From: Streptomyces sp. NRRL F-6676
GTDB taxonomy: Bacteria; Actinomycetota; Actinomycetes; Streptomycetales; Streptomycetaceae
DNA length: 23,475 nucleotides
Direction: 5' to 3'
Assembly: GCF_000725625.1 (NCBI RefSeq)
Contig: NZ_JOHS01000075.1
Location: 1 to 23,475 of the forward strand
Made by a program: the position numbers and the translations under genes. Shown in pieces: positions 1 through 8,593 of this stretch; positions within the stretch are counted from its first letter, which is position 1; the number at the start of each line of letters is the position of its first letter. The notes under the pieces are model-generated. The model saw only the letters and a list, made by a program, of their open reading frames with translations. It was not told the DNA's origin and searched no databases.

Positions 1-308
1 ATGACGCGGTGGCCGCGGAGCGGGCGGGGGTGGGGGCGGTGCTGTACACCGGGGGGTCGCACGGGAGGGCGAGTTTGGAGGGGGTGGGGGTGCCGGTGGG
101 GGTGCTGCGGTGGCTGGTCTCTGTGGTGCGGGGGGAGGCGTCGGCGTCCGTGCCCGGAGCCGCGCCTGCGGCGGTGCCTGGGGGTTCGGATGCGAAGGCG
201 GGTGGGGCGAAGGAGGGGGTGACGAAGCCGAAGAGGGGGGTGGAGCCGGAGGATGCGTACGACTTCCTGCCGGTGGATGGGGCGGAGCCGGGAGCGCCGG
301 CCGAGTGA
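1..308 (+). CDS. C-terminal part of a probable HAD-family hydrolase (5' end outside window)
   Basis: The open frame enters at base 3 and stops with TGA at 306-308, giving about 101 residues. The first part reads DAVAAERAGVGAVLYTGG and, shortly after, a LEGVGVPV segment. This resembles the region after motif IV of HAD phosphatases, where an Asp is followed by an A-A-x-x-A-G helix and a V-L-x-x-G strand. The last ~60 residues are Ala/Gly/Pro-rich, look disordered and end in an acidic tail. The catalytic motifs I-III would lie upstream and cannot be seen, so the HAD call is an inference from a short stretch. An alternative is the tail of one of the membrane proteins found between sucD and purN in Streptomyces. 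The gene converges on the minus-strand gene ending at 401. Confidence 0.5.
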   Translation, partial: DAVAAERAGVGAVLYTGGSHGRASLEGVGVPVGVLRWLVSVVRGEASASVPGAAPAAVPGGSDAKAGGAKEGVTKPKRGVEPEDAYDFLPVDGAEPGAPAE

Positions 309-347
309 GGTGCCGTGGGGGGGCGCCCCCGCCCACCCGCGCTCCGC

Positions 348-420
348 GCCCCTACGGCGTGCCCAGGAGGTGCCCCTACGGCGTGCTCAGGAAGTGCCCC
401 CTACGGCGTGCTCAGGAGGT
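348..420. repeat. Three tandem ~24-bp copies of the 3' end of the adjacent gene
   Basis: Units at 348-371, 372-395 and 396-420 each contain CCCCTACGGCGTGC followed by CCAGGAGGT, TCAGGAAGT or TCAGGAGGT. The third unit is the real end of the minus-strand gene, where CTA at 401-403 is its stop codon and the Leu-Ser-Thr-Pro codons precede it. The other two are downstream copies in the gap before the convergent gene ending at 308. The first copy differs by single bases (GCCC for GCTC), and the third unit carries one extra C. A GGGGGCGCCCCC palindrome lies just to the left, near 320-331. No other terminator is obvious in this gap. Confidence 0.85.
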
Positions 421-1288
421 CGCGGAGTTGGTGGGGGAGCAGGGAGTCGCAGTTCTGTTCGGCTGTGGTGGTGAGGGCGTCGTTCGTGCAGGTGTAGTAG
501 TCGTTGTAGACCAGGTGGGCGGTGAACGTCGTCGCCACCATGAGCAGTGCCAGGGACGCCGTGACCAGGCCGCTCACCGCTGCCGTCGTCTGGGGGCGGC
601 GGCCCGGGGGCTGCGGGGCCGGCGGGGCGGGTGTGCCGTTCTCCGGGCGGTGGGGCTTGGCGCGCAACGCGCTCACGCCCCAGTACAGCGCGAGCGCGCC
701 CAGCAGCAGTGACACCGACGGCCAGCCGAACAGCACGAAGAAGAAGGCCCACATGCCGGACAGGAGCGCGTAGCGCGCCCTGCGCTGGGCGGGGTCGGTC
801 GGGTCCCAGCGCATCCCCGTGTTGCCCGGGCCGCCGGGGCCGTTGGGTCCGCCCTGGCCACCGGGGCCGCCGTCGGGGCCCTCCGGACCGCCGGGCCGGC
901 GGTCCGGACGCGTGCCGAAGCTGCCGTCCGTCGACGGGCCCGGCTGCCGGTCGCTCCACTGACTCCCCCACGCGGAGCCGCCCTGCCCATGACCCTGCCC
1001 CTGCCCATGACCCTGGCCGCCCTCGCCCTGGCCGCCCCAGGCCGAGCTGCCCGACCCCCGGCCGCCCTCCGGCCGGCGCGGCTGCCAGGGGCGGTCCGGG
1101 GTGCCCTCCGGCGGCGGGGCGAACGGGTTGTCGTCGCCCTCGCGACCGGACCCGGAGTCCGAGCCGGATCCGTCCGTCGCCCCCGGCCCCTCCCCGCCCG
1201 GCGCGGACGTGCCCCCGTGCGACGGGTACGGGGGCTGGTGCCGCTCGCGCGGCAGGAGGTGCGGGTGTCGGAAACGGCTGTCCGGCAT
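401..1288 (-). CDS. Membrane protein with long Gly/Pro-rich N-terminal region
   Basis: The product is 295 aa. The ATG at 1288 has a weak AAGGGGAAG ribosome-binding site about 9 bases upstream. Residues ~1-175 are low-complexity (Gly, Pro, Ser, Gln, His), including GHGQGQGHGQGG and Gly-Gly-Pro runs, and are probably cytoplasmic and disordered. Two hydrophobic segments follow: a long one around AFFFVLFGWPSVSLLLGALALYWG, probably a re-entrant pair, and SGLVTASLALLMVATTFTAHLV. The short C-terminal tail carries two Cys residues (YYTCTNDAL and EQNCDSLL) that could form an extracytoplasmic disulfide. It resembles the DUF4190-type small membrane proteins common in Streptomyces, but I do not recognise a function. 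It is divergent from purN across 395 bp. Confidence 0.8.
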   Translation of the reverse strand: MPDSRFRHPHLLPRERHQPPYPSHGGTSAPGGEGPGATDGSGSDSGSGREGDDNPFAPPPEGTPDRPWQPRRPEGGRGSGSSAWGGQGEGGQGHGQGQGHGQGGSAWGSQWSDRQPGPSTDGSFGTRPDRRPGGPEGPDGGPGGQGGPNGPGGPGNTGMRWDPTDPAQRRARYALLSGMWAFFFVLFGWPSVSLLLGALALYWGVSALRAKPHRPENGTPAPPAPQPPGRRPQTTAAVSGLVTASLALLMVATTFTAHLVYNDYYTCTNDALTTTAEQNCDSLLPHQLRDLLSTP

Positions 1289-1553
1289 CAGGTGTGCGTC
1301 TTCCCCTTGGTGGTTCCGGCGGGCGGCGTGCGGTGCGGTCCGTGCGGCTCGTCAGCGTTGCGCGTACGGGTGTGCGGATGCGCACCCCGGGCGTGCGTAC
1401 CGGTCACGAGGACCCGTACCCCGGTACCCGTGGCGTCGTGCCCGGGTGTCGCGTACCCGACCTGTGAACGTCCCGCGCGCACGGGTCGTTCCCCGCACGC
1501 TACCGCCCGGCTCCGCCCCCGTCCCCCGGGGGTTGTCCGGTGTGCCGGTATCG

Positions 1554-1581
1554 TTGCTGACGGTCGGCCGCTTCGTAGGCT
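1554..1581 (+). promoter_or_regulatory. Candidate purN promoter (TTGCTG-16-TAGGCT)
   Basis: TTGCTG at 1554-1559 and TAGGCT at 1576-1581 are separated by 16 bases and fit a housekeeping sigma-factor promoter of the TTGACA/TANNNT type. The same TAGGCT hexamer precedes the glyA riboswitch at 21475. The predicted start near 1588 would leave a ~95-base leader. This rests on pattern only. Confidence 0.35.
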
Positions 1582-1606
1582 TCCCCGTATGCGGGGGCCC
1601 GAAGCA

Positions 1607-1616
1607 TTCGTACGAA
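1607..1616. promoter_or_regulatory. Perfect 10-bp palindrome TTCGTACGAA in the purN leader
   Basis: TTCGTACGAA is self-complementary and is followed at once by another CGTAC, with CGTCGTACG about 15 bases on, so GTAC half-sites recur across 1608-1639. It lies downstream of the candidate promoter and ~68 bases before the purN start. It could be an operator, but I know of no named regulator for it. Confidence 0.3.
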
Positions 1617-1683
1617 CGTACAAAGAAGAACGTCGTACGCGCCGCCCGAACACCGCATGCTCCTCCCGACGAAAGGGCCCGCC

Positions 1684-2340
1684 GTGGCCGCCAAGCCCGT
1701 GGCTCCCGTGGCCGGACGCCGTCCCCGTACCGGACGTCTCGTCGTCCTGGTCTCCGGATCCGGCACCAATCTCCAGGCGCTGCTCGACACCATCGCCGAG
1801 GCGGGAGCCGCCGCCTACGGCGCGGAGGTCGTCGCCGTCGGGGCCGACCGCGACGGCATCGAGGGGCTGGCCCGCGCCGAGCGTGCCGGGCTGCCCACCT
1901 TCGTCTGCCGGGTCCGGGACCACGCCACCCGTGAGGAGTGGGACGCGGCGCTCGCCGAGGCGGTCGCCGCGTACGAGCCCGACCTGGTCGTCTCGGCCGG
2001 GTTCATGAAGATCGTGGGGAAGGAGTTCCTCGCGCGGTTCGGTGGACGGTTCGTCAACACCCACCCCGCCCTCCTCCCCAGCTTCCCCGGGGCCCACGGT
2101 GTGCGGGACGCGCTCGCGTACGGCGCCCGGGTCACCGGCTGCACCGTCCACTTCGTCGACGACGGCGTCGACACCGGGCCGATCATCGCGCAGGGCGTGG
2201 TGGAGGTCCGGGACGAGGACGACGAGAGCGCGCTGCACGAGCGCATCAAGGAAGTCGAGCGAAGGCTGCTCGTCGATGTCGTGGGGCGGCTCGCCCGCAA
2301 CGGCTATCGCATCGAGGGACGAAAGGTAGTTATCCAGTGA
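1684..2340 (+). CDS. purN: Phosphoribosylglycinamide formyltransferase, 10-formyl-THF dependent
   Basis: PurN transfers the formyl group of 10-formyl-THF to GAR, the third step of cytosolic purine synthesis. The 218-aa product has the N-terminal [17 protein letters not shown] phosphate-binding segment and the catalytic triad of the family: Asn125 and His127 in [13 protein letters not shown], and Asp163 in VDTGPII (equivalent, from memory, to E. coli Asp144). I chose GTG at 1684 because GAAAGGG (1671-1677) sits six bases before it, and the protein then begins [11 protein letters not shown]. An upstream in-frame ATG at 1657 would add nine residues but lacks a ribosome-binding site. The stop overlaps the purH start (GTGA), so translation is probably coupled and the two genes form an operon. 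Confidence 0.95.
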   Translation: MAAKPVAPVAGRRPRTGRLVVLVSGSGTNLQALLDTIAEAGAAAYGAEVVAVGADRDGIEGLARAERAGLPTFVCRVRDHATREEWDAALAEAVAAYEPDLVVSAGFMKIVGKEFLARFGGRFVNTHPALLPSFPGAHGVRDALAYGARVTGCTVHFVDDGVDTGPIIAQGVVEVRDEDDESALHERIKEVERRLLVDVVGRLARNGYRIEGRKVVIQ

Positions 2341-3908
2341 CCGCCACCGCCGGAACCGACAAGCGGGCCATCCGTAGGGCGCTCGTCAGCGTCTACGACA
2401 AGACCGGACTCGAGGAGCTCGCCCGCGGGCTGCACGAGGCCGGGGTCGAACTCGTCTCCACCGGCTCCACCGCCGGGCGGATCGCCGCCGCCGGGGTCCC
2501 CGTGACCAAGGTCGAGGAGCTCACCGGGTTCCCGGAGTGCCTCGACGGCCGGGTCAAGACCCTGCACCCCAAGGTGCACGCCGGCATCCTCGCCGACCTG
2601 CGCCTGGACAGCCACCGGCAGCAGCTCGACGAGCTGGGCGTGGCGCCGTTCGACCTCGTCGTCGTCAACCTGTACCCGTTCCGCGAGACCGTTGCCTCGG
2701 GTGCCGCGCCCGACGAGTGTGTCGAGCAGATCGACATCGGCGGCCCGTCGATGGTGCGCGCCGCGGCCAAGAACCACCCCTCGGTCGCCGTCGTCACCAG
2801 CCCCGCCCGGTACGGGGACGTGCTCTCCGCGGTCAAGGACGGCGGCTTCGACCTCGCCGCCCGCAAGCGGCTGGCCGCCGAGGCCTTCCAGCACACCGCC
2901 GCGTACGACGTGGCCGTGGCCTCCTGGTTCGCCGCCGAGTACGCCCCCGTCGACGAGTCCGGCTTCCCGGACTTCCTCGGTGCCACCTACGAGCGCGCCC
3001 ACACCCTGCGCTACGGCGAGAACCCGCACCAGCCCGCCGCGCTCTACACCTCCCCCGAGGGCGGCGGCCTCGCCCAGGCCGAGCAGCTGCACGGCAAGGA
3101 GATGTCGTACAACAACTACACGGACACGGACGCCGCCCGCCGTGCCGCGTACGACCACGACGAGCCCTGCGTCGCGATCATCAAGCACGCCAACCCCTGC
3201 GGCATCGCGGTCGGCGCGGACGTCGCCGAGGCGCACCGCAAGGCGCACGACTGCGACCCGTTGTCCGCGTTCGGCGGCGTCATCGCCGTCAACCGGCCGG
3301 TGAGCAAGGAGATGGCCGAGCGGGTCGCCGGGATCTTCACCGAGGTCATCGTCGCGCCGGACTACGAGGACGGCGCCCTCGAAGCCCTCACCAAGAAGAA
3401 GAACATCCGCGTGCTGCGCGCCCCCGAGGCGCCCGCCGCCCCGGTCGAGGTCAAGCCCATCGACGGCGGCGCCCTCCTCCAGGTCACCGACCGGCTCCAG
3501 GCCGAGGGCGACGACCCCGCCACCTGGACGCTGGCCGCCGGCGAGGCGCTCTCCGAGGCGGAGCTGGCCGAGCTGGCGTTCGCCTGGAAGGCGTGCCGGG
3601 CCGTCAAGTCCAACGCGATCCTGCTCGCCAAGGACGGCGCCTCGGTCGGCGTCGGCATGGGGCAGGTCAACCGGGTCGACTCCGCCAAGCTCGCGGTGGA
3701 GCGGGCGGGCGCCGAGCGCGCGCGGGGGGCGTACGCCGCCTCCGACGCGTTCTTCCCCTTCCCGGACGGTCTGGAGATCCTCACCGAGGCCGGCGTGAAG
3801 GCCGTGGTCCAGCCCGGCGGTTCGGTCCGTGACGAGCTGGTCGTCGAGGCGGCGAAGAAGGCCGGCGTGACGATGTACTTCACGGGGACGCGGCACTTCT
3901 TCCACTGA
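2337..3908 (+). CDS. purH: Bifunctional AICAR formyltransferase / IMP cyclohydrolase
   Basis: PurH formylates AICAR (ZMP) with 10-formyl-THF and closes the ring to IMP, the last two steps of purine synthesis. The 523 aa are the usual length. The N-terminal MGS-like cyclohydrolase domain starts at [19 protein letters not shown] and carries [16 protein letters not shown]. The C-terminal transformylase domain has [13 protein letters not shown] and the catalytic Lys283-His284 of KHANPCG. The protein ends [10 protein letters not shown], as is typical of the family. The GTG start at 2337 overlaps the purN stop by four bases, with GAAAGG at 2321-2326 upstream. Its substrate ZMP, with ZTP, is the ligand of the riboswitch class found upstream of glyA in this window. 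A strong hairpin follows the stop. Confidence 0.97.
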   Translation: MTATAGTDKRAIRRALVSVYDKTGLEELARGLHEAGVELVSTGSTAGRIAAAGVPVTKVEELTGFPECLDGRVKTLHPKVHAGILADLRLDSHRQQLDELGVAPFDLVVVNLYPFRETVASGAAPDECVEQIDIGGPSMVRAAAKNHPSVAVVTSPARYGDVLSAVKDGGFDLAARKRLAAEAFQHTAAYDVAVASWFAAEYAPVDESGFPDFLGATYERAHTLRYGENPHQPAALYTSPEGGGLAQAEQLHGKEMSYNNYTDTDAARRAAYDHDEPCVAIIKHANPCGIAVGADVAEAHRKAHDCDPLSAFGGVIAVNRPVSKEMAERVAGIFTEVIVAPDYEDGALEALTKKKNIRVLRAPEAPAAPVEVKPIDGGALLQVTDRLQAEGDDPATWTLAAGEALSEAELAELAFAWKACRAVKSNAILLAKDGASVGVGMGQVNRVDSAKLAVERAGAERARGAYAASDAFFPFPDGLEILTEAGVKAVVQPGGSVRDELVVEAAKKAGVTMYFTGTRHFFH

Positions 3909-3926
3909 TACGGCCGCGGCCGCACG

Positions 3927-3976
3927 ACGACGGCCCCGGGCCGACGGCTTTACCGCCGCCGGCCCGGGGCCGTCGT
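3927..3976. terminator. Strong bidirectional hairpin between purH and the convergent gene
   Basis: Arms at 3927-3948 and 3955-3976 pair over 22 bases with a single A/C mismatch (3944/3959) around the loop TTTACC. The stem is extremely GC-rich (CGGCCCCGGGCCG core). It lies 18 bases after the purH stop and 22 bases from the end of the minus-strand gene, so it can serve both. There is no U-tract, which is normal for Streptomyces. Confidence 0.9.
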
Positions 3977-3998
3977 GCCGTACAGGCGCCGCGCCCGG

Positions 3999-4592
3999 TC
4001 AGTACCGGGGGCGGTTGAACCAGGCCGACCCCGTCGAGTTGCCGACGAAGATGGCGATCAGGATGCCCAGCACCGTGTGCACCAGGCCCACGATGATGAA
4101 CGGGTAGATGCCCGCGATCGCGGTGACGATGGCGAAGACCAGGGTGGTGATGCGGACGCCGTTGCCACCGGTGTTGAACTTGGTCGCGAGCACGATGGCG
4201 AAGATCAGCCAGGCGACGCCGAAGACGACGAACGCCCACATCACGCCGGTCGACTGGTCGGCCAGGCGCTGGAAGTCGGAGTCGTCCTTCACCCCGTTGT
4301 CGTCCTTCGCCGCGTTGATGCCGACCGCCGCGATGGCGAACACGGCCACGCCGATGACCTGGAGGCCGACGATGACCCACAGCAGGGCGCGCGCCGCGCT
4401 CACCGTGCCCGGCATCGATGTCATGGGGGGTCCGCCGCCGTACTGGGGGACCGGGGGAGCCTGCGGATAGCCGTATCCGGGCTGCTGGCCCTGCGGGTAG
4501 CCGTAGTGAGGCTGCTGAGGGGCGCCGTAACCGGGCTGCTGTTGGCCCTCTTGCGGGGCGCCGTAGGGGTTGTTCGGGTCGCCGTAACTCAT
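3999..4592 (-). CDS. Small multi-pass membrane protein with Pro/Gly/Gln/Tyr-rich N-terminus
   Basis: The product is 197 aa with a clear two-part build. Residues ~1-60 are low-complexity, with repeated G-Y-G-x-P-Q units such as [18 protein letters not shown]. After that come about four hydrophobic segments: [61 protein letters not shown] and [18 protein letters not shown] short conserved-looking tail (WFNRPRY) ends the protein. The ATG at 4592 has GGAGGGAAG about ten bases upstream. The function is unknown; it resembles the many Streptomyces small tail-domain membrane proteins. It is divergent from folD and converges on purH. Confidence 0.85.
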   Translation of the reverse strand: MSYGDPNNPYGAPQEGQQQPGYGAPQQPHYGYPQGQQPGYGYPQAPPVPQYGGGPPMTSMPGTVSAARALLWVIVGLQVIGVAVFAIAAVGINAAKDDNGVKDDSDFQRLADQSTGVMWAFVVFGVAWLIFAIVLATKFNTGGNGVRITTLVFAIVTAIAGIYPFIIVGLVHTVLGILIAIFVGNSTGSAWFNRPRY

Positions 4593-4894
4593 GGCGCTCT
4601 TCTTCCCTCCATCTGCCGTTCGAGTGCGGGGACACGCGGCGCGCTGCGGAGGAAGTGGTGAGAATGAGCGGTCCGTCCCCCCGGTACTGCCCGCGGCACT
4701 GCCCGGTCATGGTTCTCAGGGGCGCGCTCGTTTGTCCAGAGCCATGCCATATGTGTTGTGCAAGTGCAACCTTCCGATCATGCGTTGATCAGGGCGGATT
4801 GCCGTGTGCCGCGGAGGACCGCACGGACCGGCCGGCGGTCTCGCATCGCGACCCGGATTGGAACCGTCGGGCGGTCATCCGGGAGGATGGGGTC
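4593..4894. other. Divergent intergenic region upstream of folD
   Basis: No gene is supported. I see a direct repeat ACTGCCCG at 4686-4693 and 4698-4705 (12-bp period), an imperfect inverted repeat GTTGTGCA-AG-TGCAAC near 4756-4771 and a GATCATGCGTTGATC inverted repeat near 4778-4792. No convincing promoter hexamer pair stands out for either direction. None of the ZTP-aptamer motifs seen before glyA occurs here. Confidence 0.5.
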
Positions 4895-5749
4895 ATGACC
4901 GCCCAGATTCTCGATGGCAAGGCCACCGCAGCCGCGATCAAGTCCGATCTGACCGCCCGCGTGGCGGCCCTCAAGGAGAAGGGCGTCACGCCCGGCCTCG
5001 GCACCGTCCTGGTCGGCGACGACCCCGGGAGCCACAAGTACGTCGCCGGCAAGCACCGCGACTGCGCGCAGGTCGGCATCGCCTCCATCCAGCGCGAACT
5101 GCCCGCGACGGCGACGCAGGAGGAGATCGAGGCCGTCGTCCGCGAACTGAACGAGGACCCGGCCTGCACGGGGTACATCGTGCAGCTCCCGCTGCCCAGG
5201 GGCATCGACGAGAACCGCATCCTGGAGCTGATGGACCCCGCCAAGGACGCGGACGGACTGCACCCGATGAACCTCGGCCGGCTGGTGCTCAACGAGCCCG
5301 CGCCGCTGCCCTGCACCCCCAACGGCATCCTCACGCTGCTGCGCGCGCACGGCGTGGAGATCAAGGGCGCGGAGGTCGTGGTCGTCGGCCGCGGGGTGAC
5401 CATCGGGCGGCCGATGCCGCTGCTGCTGACCCGGCGCAGCGAGAACGCGACGGTGACGCAAGTCCACACCGGCACGCGCGACCTGTCCGCCCACCTGAAG
5501 CGGGCGGACATCATCGTCGCCGCGGCGGGCGCGCCGCACCTGGTGCGCGCGGAGGACGTCAAGCCCGGCGCCGCCGTCCTCGACGTGGGCGTCTCCCGCA
5601 ACGCCGAGGGCAAAATCGTCGGCGACGTCCACCCCGACGTCACCGAGGTCGCCGGCTGGATCTCCCCGAACCCGGGCGGCGTCGGCCCGATGACCCGCGC
5701 CCAGCTGCTCGTCAACGTGGTCGAGGCGGCGGAGCGCAGTGTCGGCTGA
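4895..5749 (+). CDS. folD: Bifunctional methylenetetrahydrofolate dehydrogenase / methenyl-THF cyclohydrolase
   Basis: FolD interconverts 5,10-methylene-, 5,10-methenyl- and 10-formyl-THF with NADP and so feeds the formyl donor used by PurN and PurH. The 284-aa protein shows the family signatures in order: Tyr49-x3-Lys53 in YVAGKHRDC (active-site Lys), [45 protein letters not shown], the dinucleotide-binding [18 protein letters not shown] and the C-terminal [19 protein letters not shown]. The nucleotide loop reads GRG where many bacterial FolDs read GRS. The ATG at 4895 has GGGAGGA seven bases upstream. Its 3' end overlaps the next gene by 11 bases, indicating an operon. Confidence 0.97.
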   Translation: MTAQILDGKATAAAIKSDLTARVAALKEKGVTPGLGTVLVGDDPGSHKYVAGKHRDCAQVGIASIQRELPATATQEEIEAVVRELNEDPACTGYIVQLPLPRGIDENRILELMDPAKDADGLHPMNLGRLVLNEPAPLPCTPNGILTLLRAHGVEIKGAEVVVVGRGVTIGRPMPLLLTRRSENATVTQVHTGTRDLSAHLKRADIIVAAAGAPHLVRAEDVKPGAAVLDVGVSRNAEGKIVGDVHPDVTEVAGWISPNPGGVGPMTRAQLLVNVVEAAERSVG

Positions 5750-6488
5750 GCGGGCGGAGGACGGCGAAGCCGCCCAGGACGACGGCGCGCGGCCGACGGC
5801 GCCGGACGCGCCGCCGGCGGCCCGCGGCGCCCGTGCGGCGCGGGCGCGCGCCCGGTCGGCCGGCACCGCCGGGAACGACCGGACGCCGGACGGCGCGTCC
5901 GGCGCCGGCACGGACACCACGCGCCGCGAACCGGCGGCTCCGGAGGACGCACCGTCCGACGCAGCCGGTGATCCGGCGGCCGCGGGCGGCGGGCCCGCGG
6001 ATGCCGGTGCGGGCGACGACGAGGGCGAGCTGACCGTGCGCGACCCCATCGCCGTGCGCGACCCCGTCGCCGTGGGCGGCCGCTTCGAGCGGGCGCGGCG
6101 CGGCGTGCGGCGGTTCCCGCTGTTCACGCGGGACACCGCCCCGCCCGAGGGCGGCGGCCGTGCCGCGCCCGGGGACGCACCCGCGCCCGCCCGGCAGTGG
6201 CCGATCCTCGCCGTGCTGCTGACCGTCGGGCTCGGACTGCTGCTCACCGCGCTCGACGTGTTCCGCGTCGGCACGATCCTCATCGGCGTCGCCCTGCTCG
6301 GCGGGGCGGCCCTGCGCTGGGCGCTGCCCGACGTCGGCATGCTCGCCGTCCGCTCCCGCTTCACGGACCTGGTCACCTACGGCACGCTCGGCGCCGTCAT
6401 CGTCCTGCTGGCGCTGATGGTGCAGCCGAGCCCCTGGCTGGTCATCCCGTTCCTGGACGACACGCTGCACTTCACGATCCGTACGTGA
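5739..6488 (+). CDS. DUF3017-type membrane protein with long disordered N-terminus
   Basis: The product is 249 aa. Residues ~1-145 are an Ala/Gly/Arg/Asp-rich, probably unstructured cytoplasmic region with a repeated [13 protein letters not shown] segment ([16 protein letters not shown]). The last ~95 residues hold three hydrophobic helices: [44 protein letters not shown] and [25 protein letters not shown]. This C-terminal three-helix module directly after folD is the DUF3017 family of actinobacteria, whose function is unknown. The GTG start at 5739 lies inside the folD frame with GGCGGAG just upstream. Later starts inside the low-complexity region cannot be excluded. A strong hairpin ends the operon. 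Confidence 0.85.
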   Translation: MSAERAEDGEAAQDDGARPTAPDAPPAARGARAARARARSAGTAGNDRTPDGASGAGTDTTRREPAAPEDAPSDAAGDPAAAGGGPADAGAGDDEGELTVRDPIAVRDPVAVGGRFERARRGVRRFPLFTRDTAPPEGGGRAAPGDAPAPARQWPILAVLLTVGLGLLLTALDVFRVGTILIGVALLGGAALRWALPDVGMLAVRSRFTDLVTYGTLGAVIVLLALMVQPSPWLVIPFLDDTLHFTIRT

Positions 6489-6510
6489 GGGGGCCGCAGG
6501 CGTCCCCATG

Positions 6511-6563
6511 GGCATGACGGTGGCCCGTACTCTCCCCCGGAAGAGTACGGGCCACCGTGTGCC
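6511..6563. terminator. Perfect 17-bp hairpin shared by two convergent genes
   Basis: Arms 6517-6533 and 6542-6558 are perfectly complementary (ACGGTGGCCCGTACTCT on the left) around the loop CCCCCGGA. GGCA (6511-6514) and TGCC (6560-6563) extend the base. It sits 22 bases after the DUF3017 stop and 23 bases from the end of the minus-strand gene. Confidence 0.93.
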
Positions 6564-6586
6564 TCACCCCTGGAGCGGGGGGACGC

Positions 6587-6979
6587 CTACCACCAGACGC
6601 CCGCGCGCAGCTTCGCCCAGGTGTGCGGACCGACCTGGCCGTCCCACTCGCTGCTGGTGTGCGGGTAGGCCTTCTTCTGCACGGTGAGCACGGCGTTGTA
6701 CGTCTTGGTGCCGAACGCGCCGTCCTCGTCCAGGATCGTCGGGTACGCCGTGTTCACGTTGATCAGGCACTGGACTTCCCTGATGCGGGCCCGCGCCGCG
6801 GAGCCCGTCTGTCCCGCCTTCGTCAGTGCGGTCCCGTTGTAGTAGCCGCACGAGGCGCTCGCCGCGGCGGTGCTGTGCGCGGCGCTCGCCGGCGCGGCGC
6901 TCGCGGCGGGGGCGAGGGCGAGCCCCGCGCCGAGAGCCGCCGTGGTGACGGCCAGGGCCATGCGCTTGCGTGTCTTCAC
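6587..6979 (-). CDS. Secreted peptidoglycan-binding-domain protein
   Basis: The product is 130 aa from a GTG at 6979, with GGAAGGAA about 10 bases upstream. The N-terminus KTRKRMALAV, a hydrophobic stretch and LAPAASAAPASA form a Sec signal peptide of ~30 residues. The mature part is one PF01471-like peptidoglycan-binding domain: REVQCLINVN, then LDEDGAFGTKTYNAVLTVQKK and VGPHTWAKL, ending GVWW. Two Cys residues (SCGYY and VQCLI) could form a disulfide. No catalytic domain is attached, so it probably binds the cell wall or modulates another enzyme. The frame stays open further upstream (to 7138), but that extension would put the signal peptide mid-protein. It is divergent from the histidine kinase. 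Confidence 0.88.
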   Translation of the reverse strand: MKTRKRMALAVTTAALGAGLALAPAASAAPASAAHSTAAASASCGYYNGTALTKAGQTGSAARARIREVQCLINVNTAYPTILDEDGAFGTKTYNAVLTVQKKAYPHTSSEWDGQVGPHTWAKLRAGVWW

Positions 6980-7188
6980 GTCTGCGTGTTCCTTCCGCTC
7001 GCGGGCCGGGTCCCCCCGTTGGGTCCCCCGTTCGACCCGCCGTGCGCGGCCCCGCCGGTCGAGCGGTGCCGCCGGGGCAAGAACGTACGGGGGCCGCTCC
7101 GCCCCCGCGTCCCGCGACGGGTGGAACCGTTCGCCCACCGGTCGTGGTAGCCGCGCGGTTCCTGCAACTCCCGCGGTACCGCGAAAGG

Positions 7189-7221
7189 TTGACTCGCCGC
7201 CCGGTGCACCGGCGTTACGCT
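7189..7221 (+). promoter_or_regulatory. Candidate leaderless promoter of the histidine kinase gene
   Basis: TACGCT at 7216-7221 ends six bases before the ATG at 7228, the spacing expected when transcription starts at the initiator codon. A TTGACT at 7189-7194 is 21 bases upstream, longer than ideal. No ribosome-binding site precedes the ATG. The rest of the 248-bp divergent gap (6980-7227) shows nothing I can name. Confidence 0.5.
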
Positions 7222-7227
7222 GCGGCG

Positions 7228-8499
7228 ATGCGCCCGCGGCCGACCCGTCCCCGTACCGTCCCCCCGGGTGCCGCCCGCACGGACGGCACCCTGGCCGCCC
7301 GGCTGCGCGCCGCCCGTCCGCGCGTCCCGCACGCCCCGTACGTCGTCGACGCGCTGACCGCGCTCGCCATGGGCGCCGTCGCCCTGCTGCTCGGCCGGGA
7401 GTCCGCCGCGCAGGGGTGGCCGGAACTGGACGCCCGCGCCCTGCCCTGGATCGCCCTGTCGCAGCTTCCCGTGGCGCTGCGCGGCCGCGCCCCGGTCACC
7501 GTGTTCGCGGTGGTCGGCGCCGCCGACGCGGTCTACGTCGGGCTCGGCTACTGGCCGGTGGTGTGCACCTTCGGCCCGATGCTCGCCCTCTACACCGTCG
7601 CCGCCCTGCGCCGGCTGCGCACCGCCCTGTGCTGCGCCGCCGTCCTGAACGGCCTGTGGCTCTACGCCGGACTCGTCACCGACGGCTCCTCCATGCCGTC
7701 CGTCGTCGGCCAGGGCCTGCTGTTCTCCGCCGTACTGGTCCGCTTCGGCGCCCTCGCCCGGCGCTCCGCCGAACTCGCCCGCCGGCTCCGCGCCGAACAG
7801 GCCGAGCGGGCCCGCCGCGAGGTCGCCGAGGAGCGCGGCCGCATCGCCCGCGAACTGCACGACGTGGTCGCCCACCACATGTCGGTGATCTCCGTGCAGG
7901 CCGGCCTCGCCCGGTTCGTCTTCGACTCCGACCGCACCACCGCCCGCACCGCCCTCGACACGATCGCCGGCACCAGCGCCGAGGCGCTCGACGAGCTGCG
8001 CCGCATGCTCCAGGTGCTGCGCGAGGAGGACCTGCGCGGCCCTGACGGCGGCCCGGGCGGCGCACCGGCCGCGCCCATGCCAGGACTCGACCGGCTGGAG
8101 GACCTGGTGCGGCGGGTGCGCGCGGGCGGCGTCCCGGCCGAACTCCGCGTCGAGGGCGCCCCGCGCCCCCTCGCGCCCGGCGTCGACCTGTGCGCGTACC
8201 GGGTCGTGCAGGAGGCGCTGACCAACGTCCTCAAGCATGCCCGCGGCGCCCGCGCCGTCGTCCGGGTCGACTACCTGCCGCACCACGTGACGGTGAGCGT
8301 CACCGATGACGGGGAGGGGGTGATTCCGGACAGAGTCGCCGGTGGCGGCGGGCACGGCTTGATTGGCATGCGCGAACGGGCCAAGCTCTACGGCGGGACG
8401 ATCAGCATCGGCCCGCGGAGCGAGGGCGGGTTCGCCGTACGGCTGACCCTGCCGACCTCGGCCGCGGCCACTCGGCAGGGGGACGACCGCACGGAATGA
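7228..8499 (+). CDS. NarL-type sensor histidine kinase (HisKA_3)
   Basis: The product is a 423-aa membrane sensor kinase. The N-terminal half has about five hydrophobic segments (VVDALTALAMGAVALLLG, then APVTVFAVVGAADAVYVGLGYW, VCTFGPMLALYTVAA and others) with little outside loop, so the stimulus is probably sensed in the membrane. A coiled region rich in Arg, Ala and Glu leads into the HisKA_3 box RGRIARELHDVVAHH with phospho-accepting His211. The ATPase domain has the N-box QEALTNVLKHA, G1 DDGEGV and G2 GHGLIGMRER. I chose the ATG at 7228 because the frame upstream has no membrane or kinase features and a leaderless -10 box fits this ATG. Its partner regulator follows after 94 bp. The ligand is unknown. 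Confidence 0.92.
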   Translation: MRPRPTRPRTVPPGAARTDGTLAARLRAARPRVPHAPYVVDALTALAMGAVALLLGRESAAQGWPELDARALPWIALSQLPVALRGRAPVTVFAVVGAADAVYVGLGYWPVVCTFGPMLALYTVAALRRLRTALCCAAVLNGLWLYAGLVTDGSSMPSVVGQGLLFSAVLVRFGALARRSAELARRLRAEQAERARREVAEERGRIARELHDVVAHHMSVISVQAGLARFVFDSDRTTARTALDTIAGTSAEALDELRRMLQVLREEDLRGPDGGPGGAPAAPMPGLDRLEDLVRRVRAGGVPAELRVEGAPRPLAPGVDLCAYRVVQEALTNVLKHARGARAVVRVDYLPHHVTVSVTDDGEGVIPDRVAGGGGHGLIGMRERAKLYGGTISIGPRSEGGFAVRLTLPTSAAATRQGDDRTE

Positions 8500-8593
8500 C
8501 CGGACACGGGACGACCGGACGACGCGGCGGACACGGGCTGCCGGAGCGGTCGTTCGGGCGGGACGCGCGGGCCCGGCGGGACGGGCGGGGCGC

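Larger units (their letters stand above)
1289..1683. other. Divergent intergenic region between the membrane-protein gene and purN
   Basis: No gene is supported here. The left half is rich in GTAC/TACC words and contains a stem-loop at 1368-1387 (GGGTGTGC, GGAT loop, GCGCACCC; one wobble pair). A wider imperfect inverted repeat (CACCCCGGGC near 1384, GCCCGGGTG near 1440) surrounds it. The right half holds the candidate purN promoter, a CCCG-TATG-CGGG hairpin near 1584-1595 and a TTCGTACGAA palindrome. An in-frame ATG at 1657 is discussed under purN. Confidence 0.6.

Noticed and set aside
2304..3905. Minus-strand open frame of 533 codons opposite purH
   Set aside because: Exact antisense of purH with shadow-type composition (Val/Gly/Arg) and no motif.
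4591..4788. 65-codon plus-strand frame ending in [10 protein letters not shown] before folD
   Set aside because: Starts on the reverse complement of the neighbour's start codon region, has no ribosome-binding site and no recognisable feature.
4593..4894. Possible ZTP or other folate riboswitch before folD
   Set aside because: Looked for the GTGACTGGCG and CGCCTGGGC motifs and found neither.
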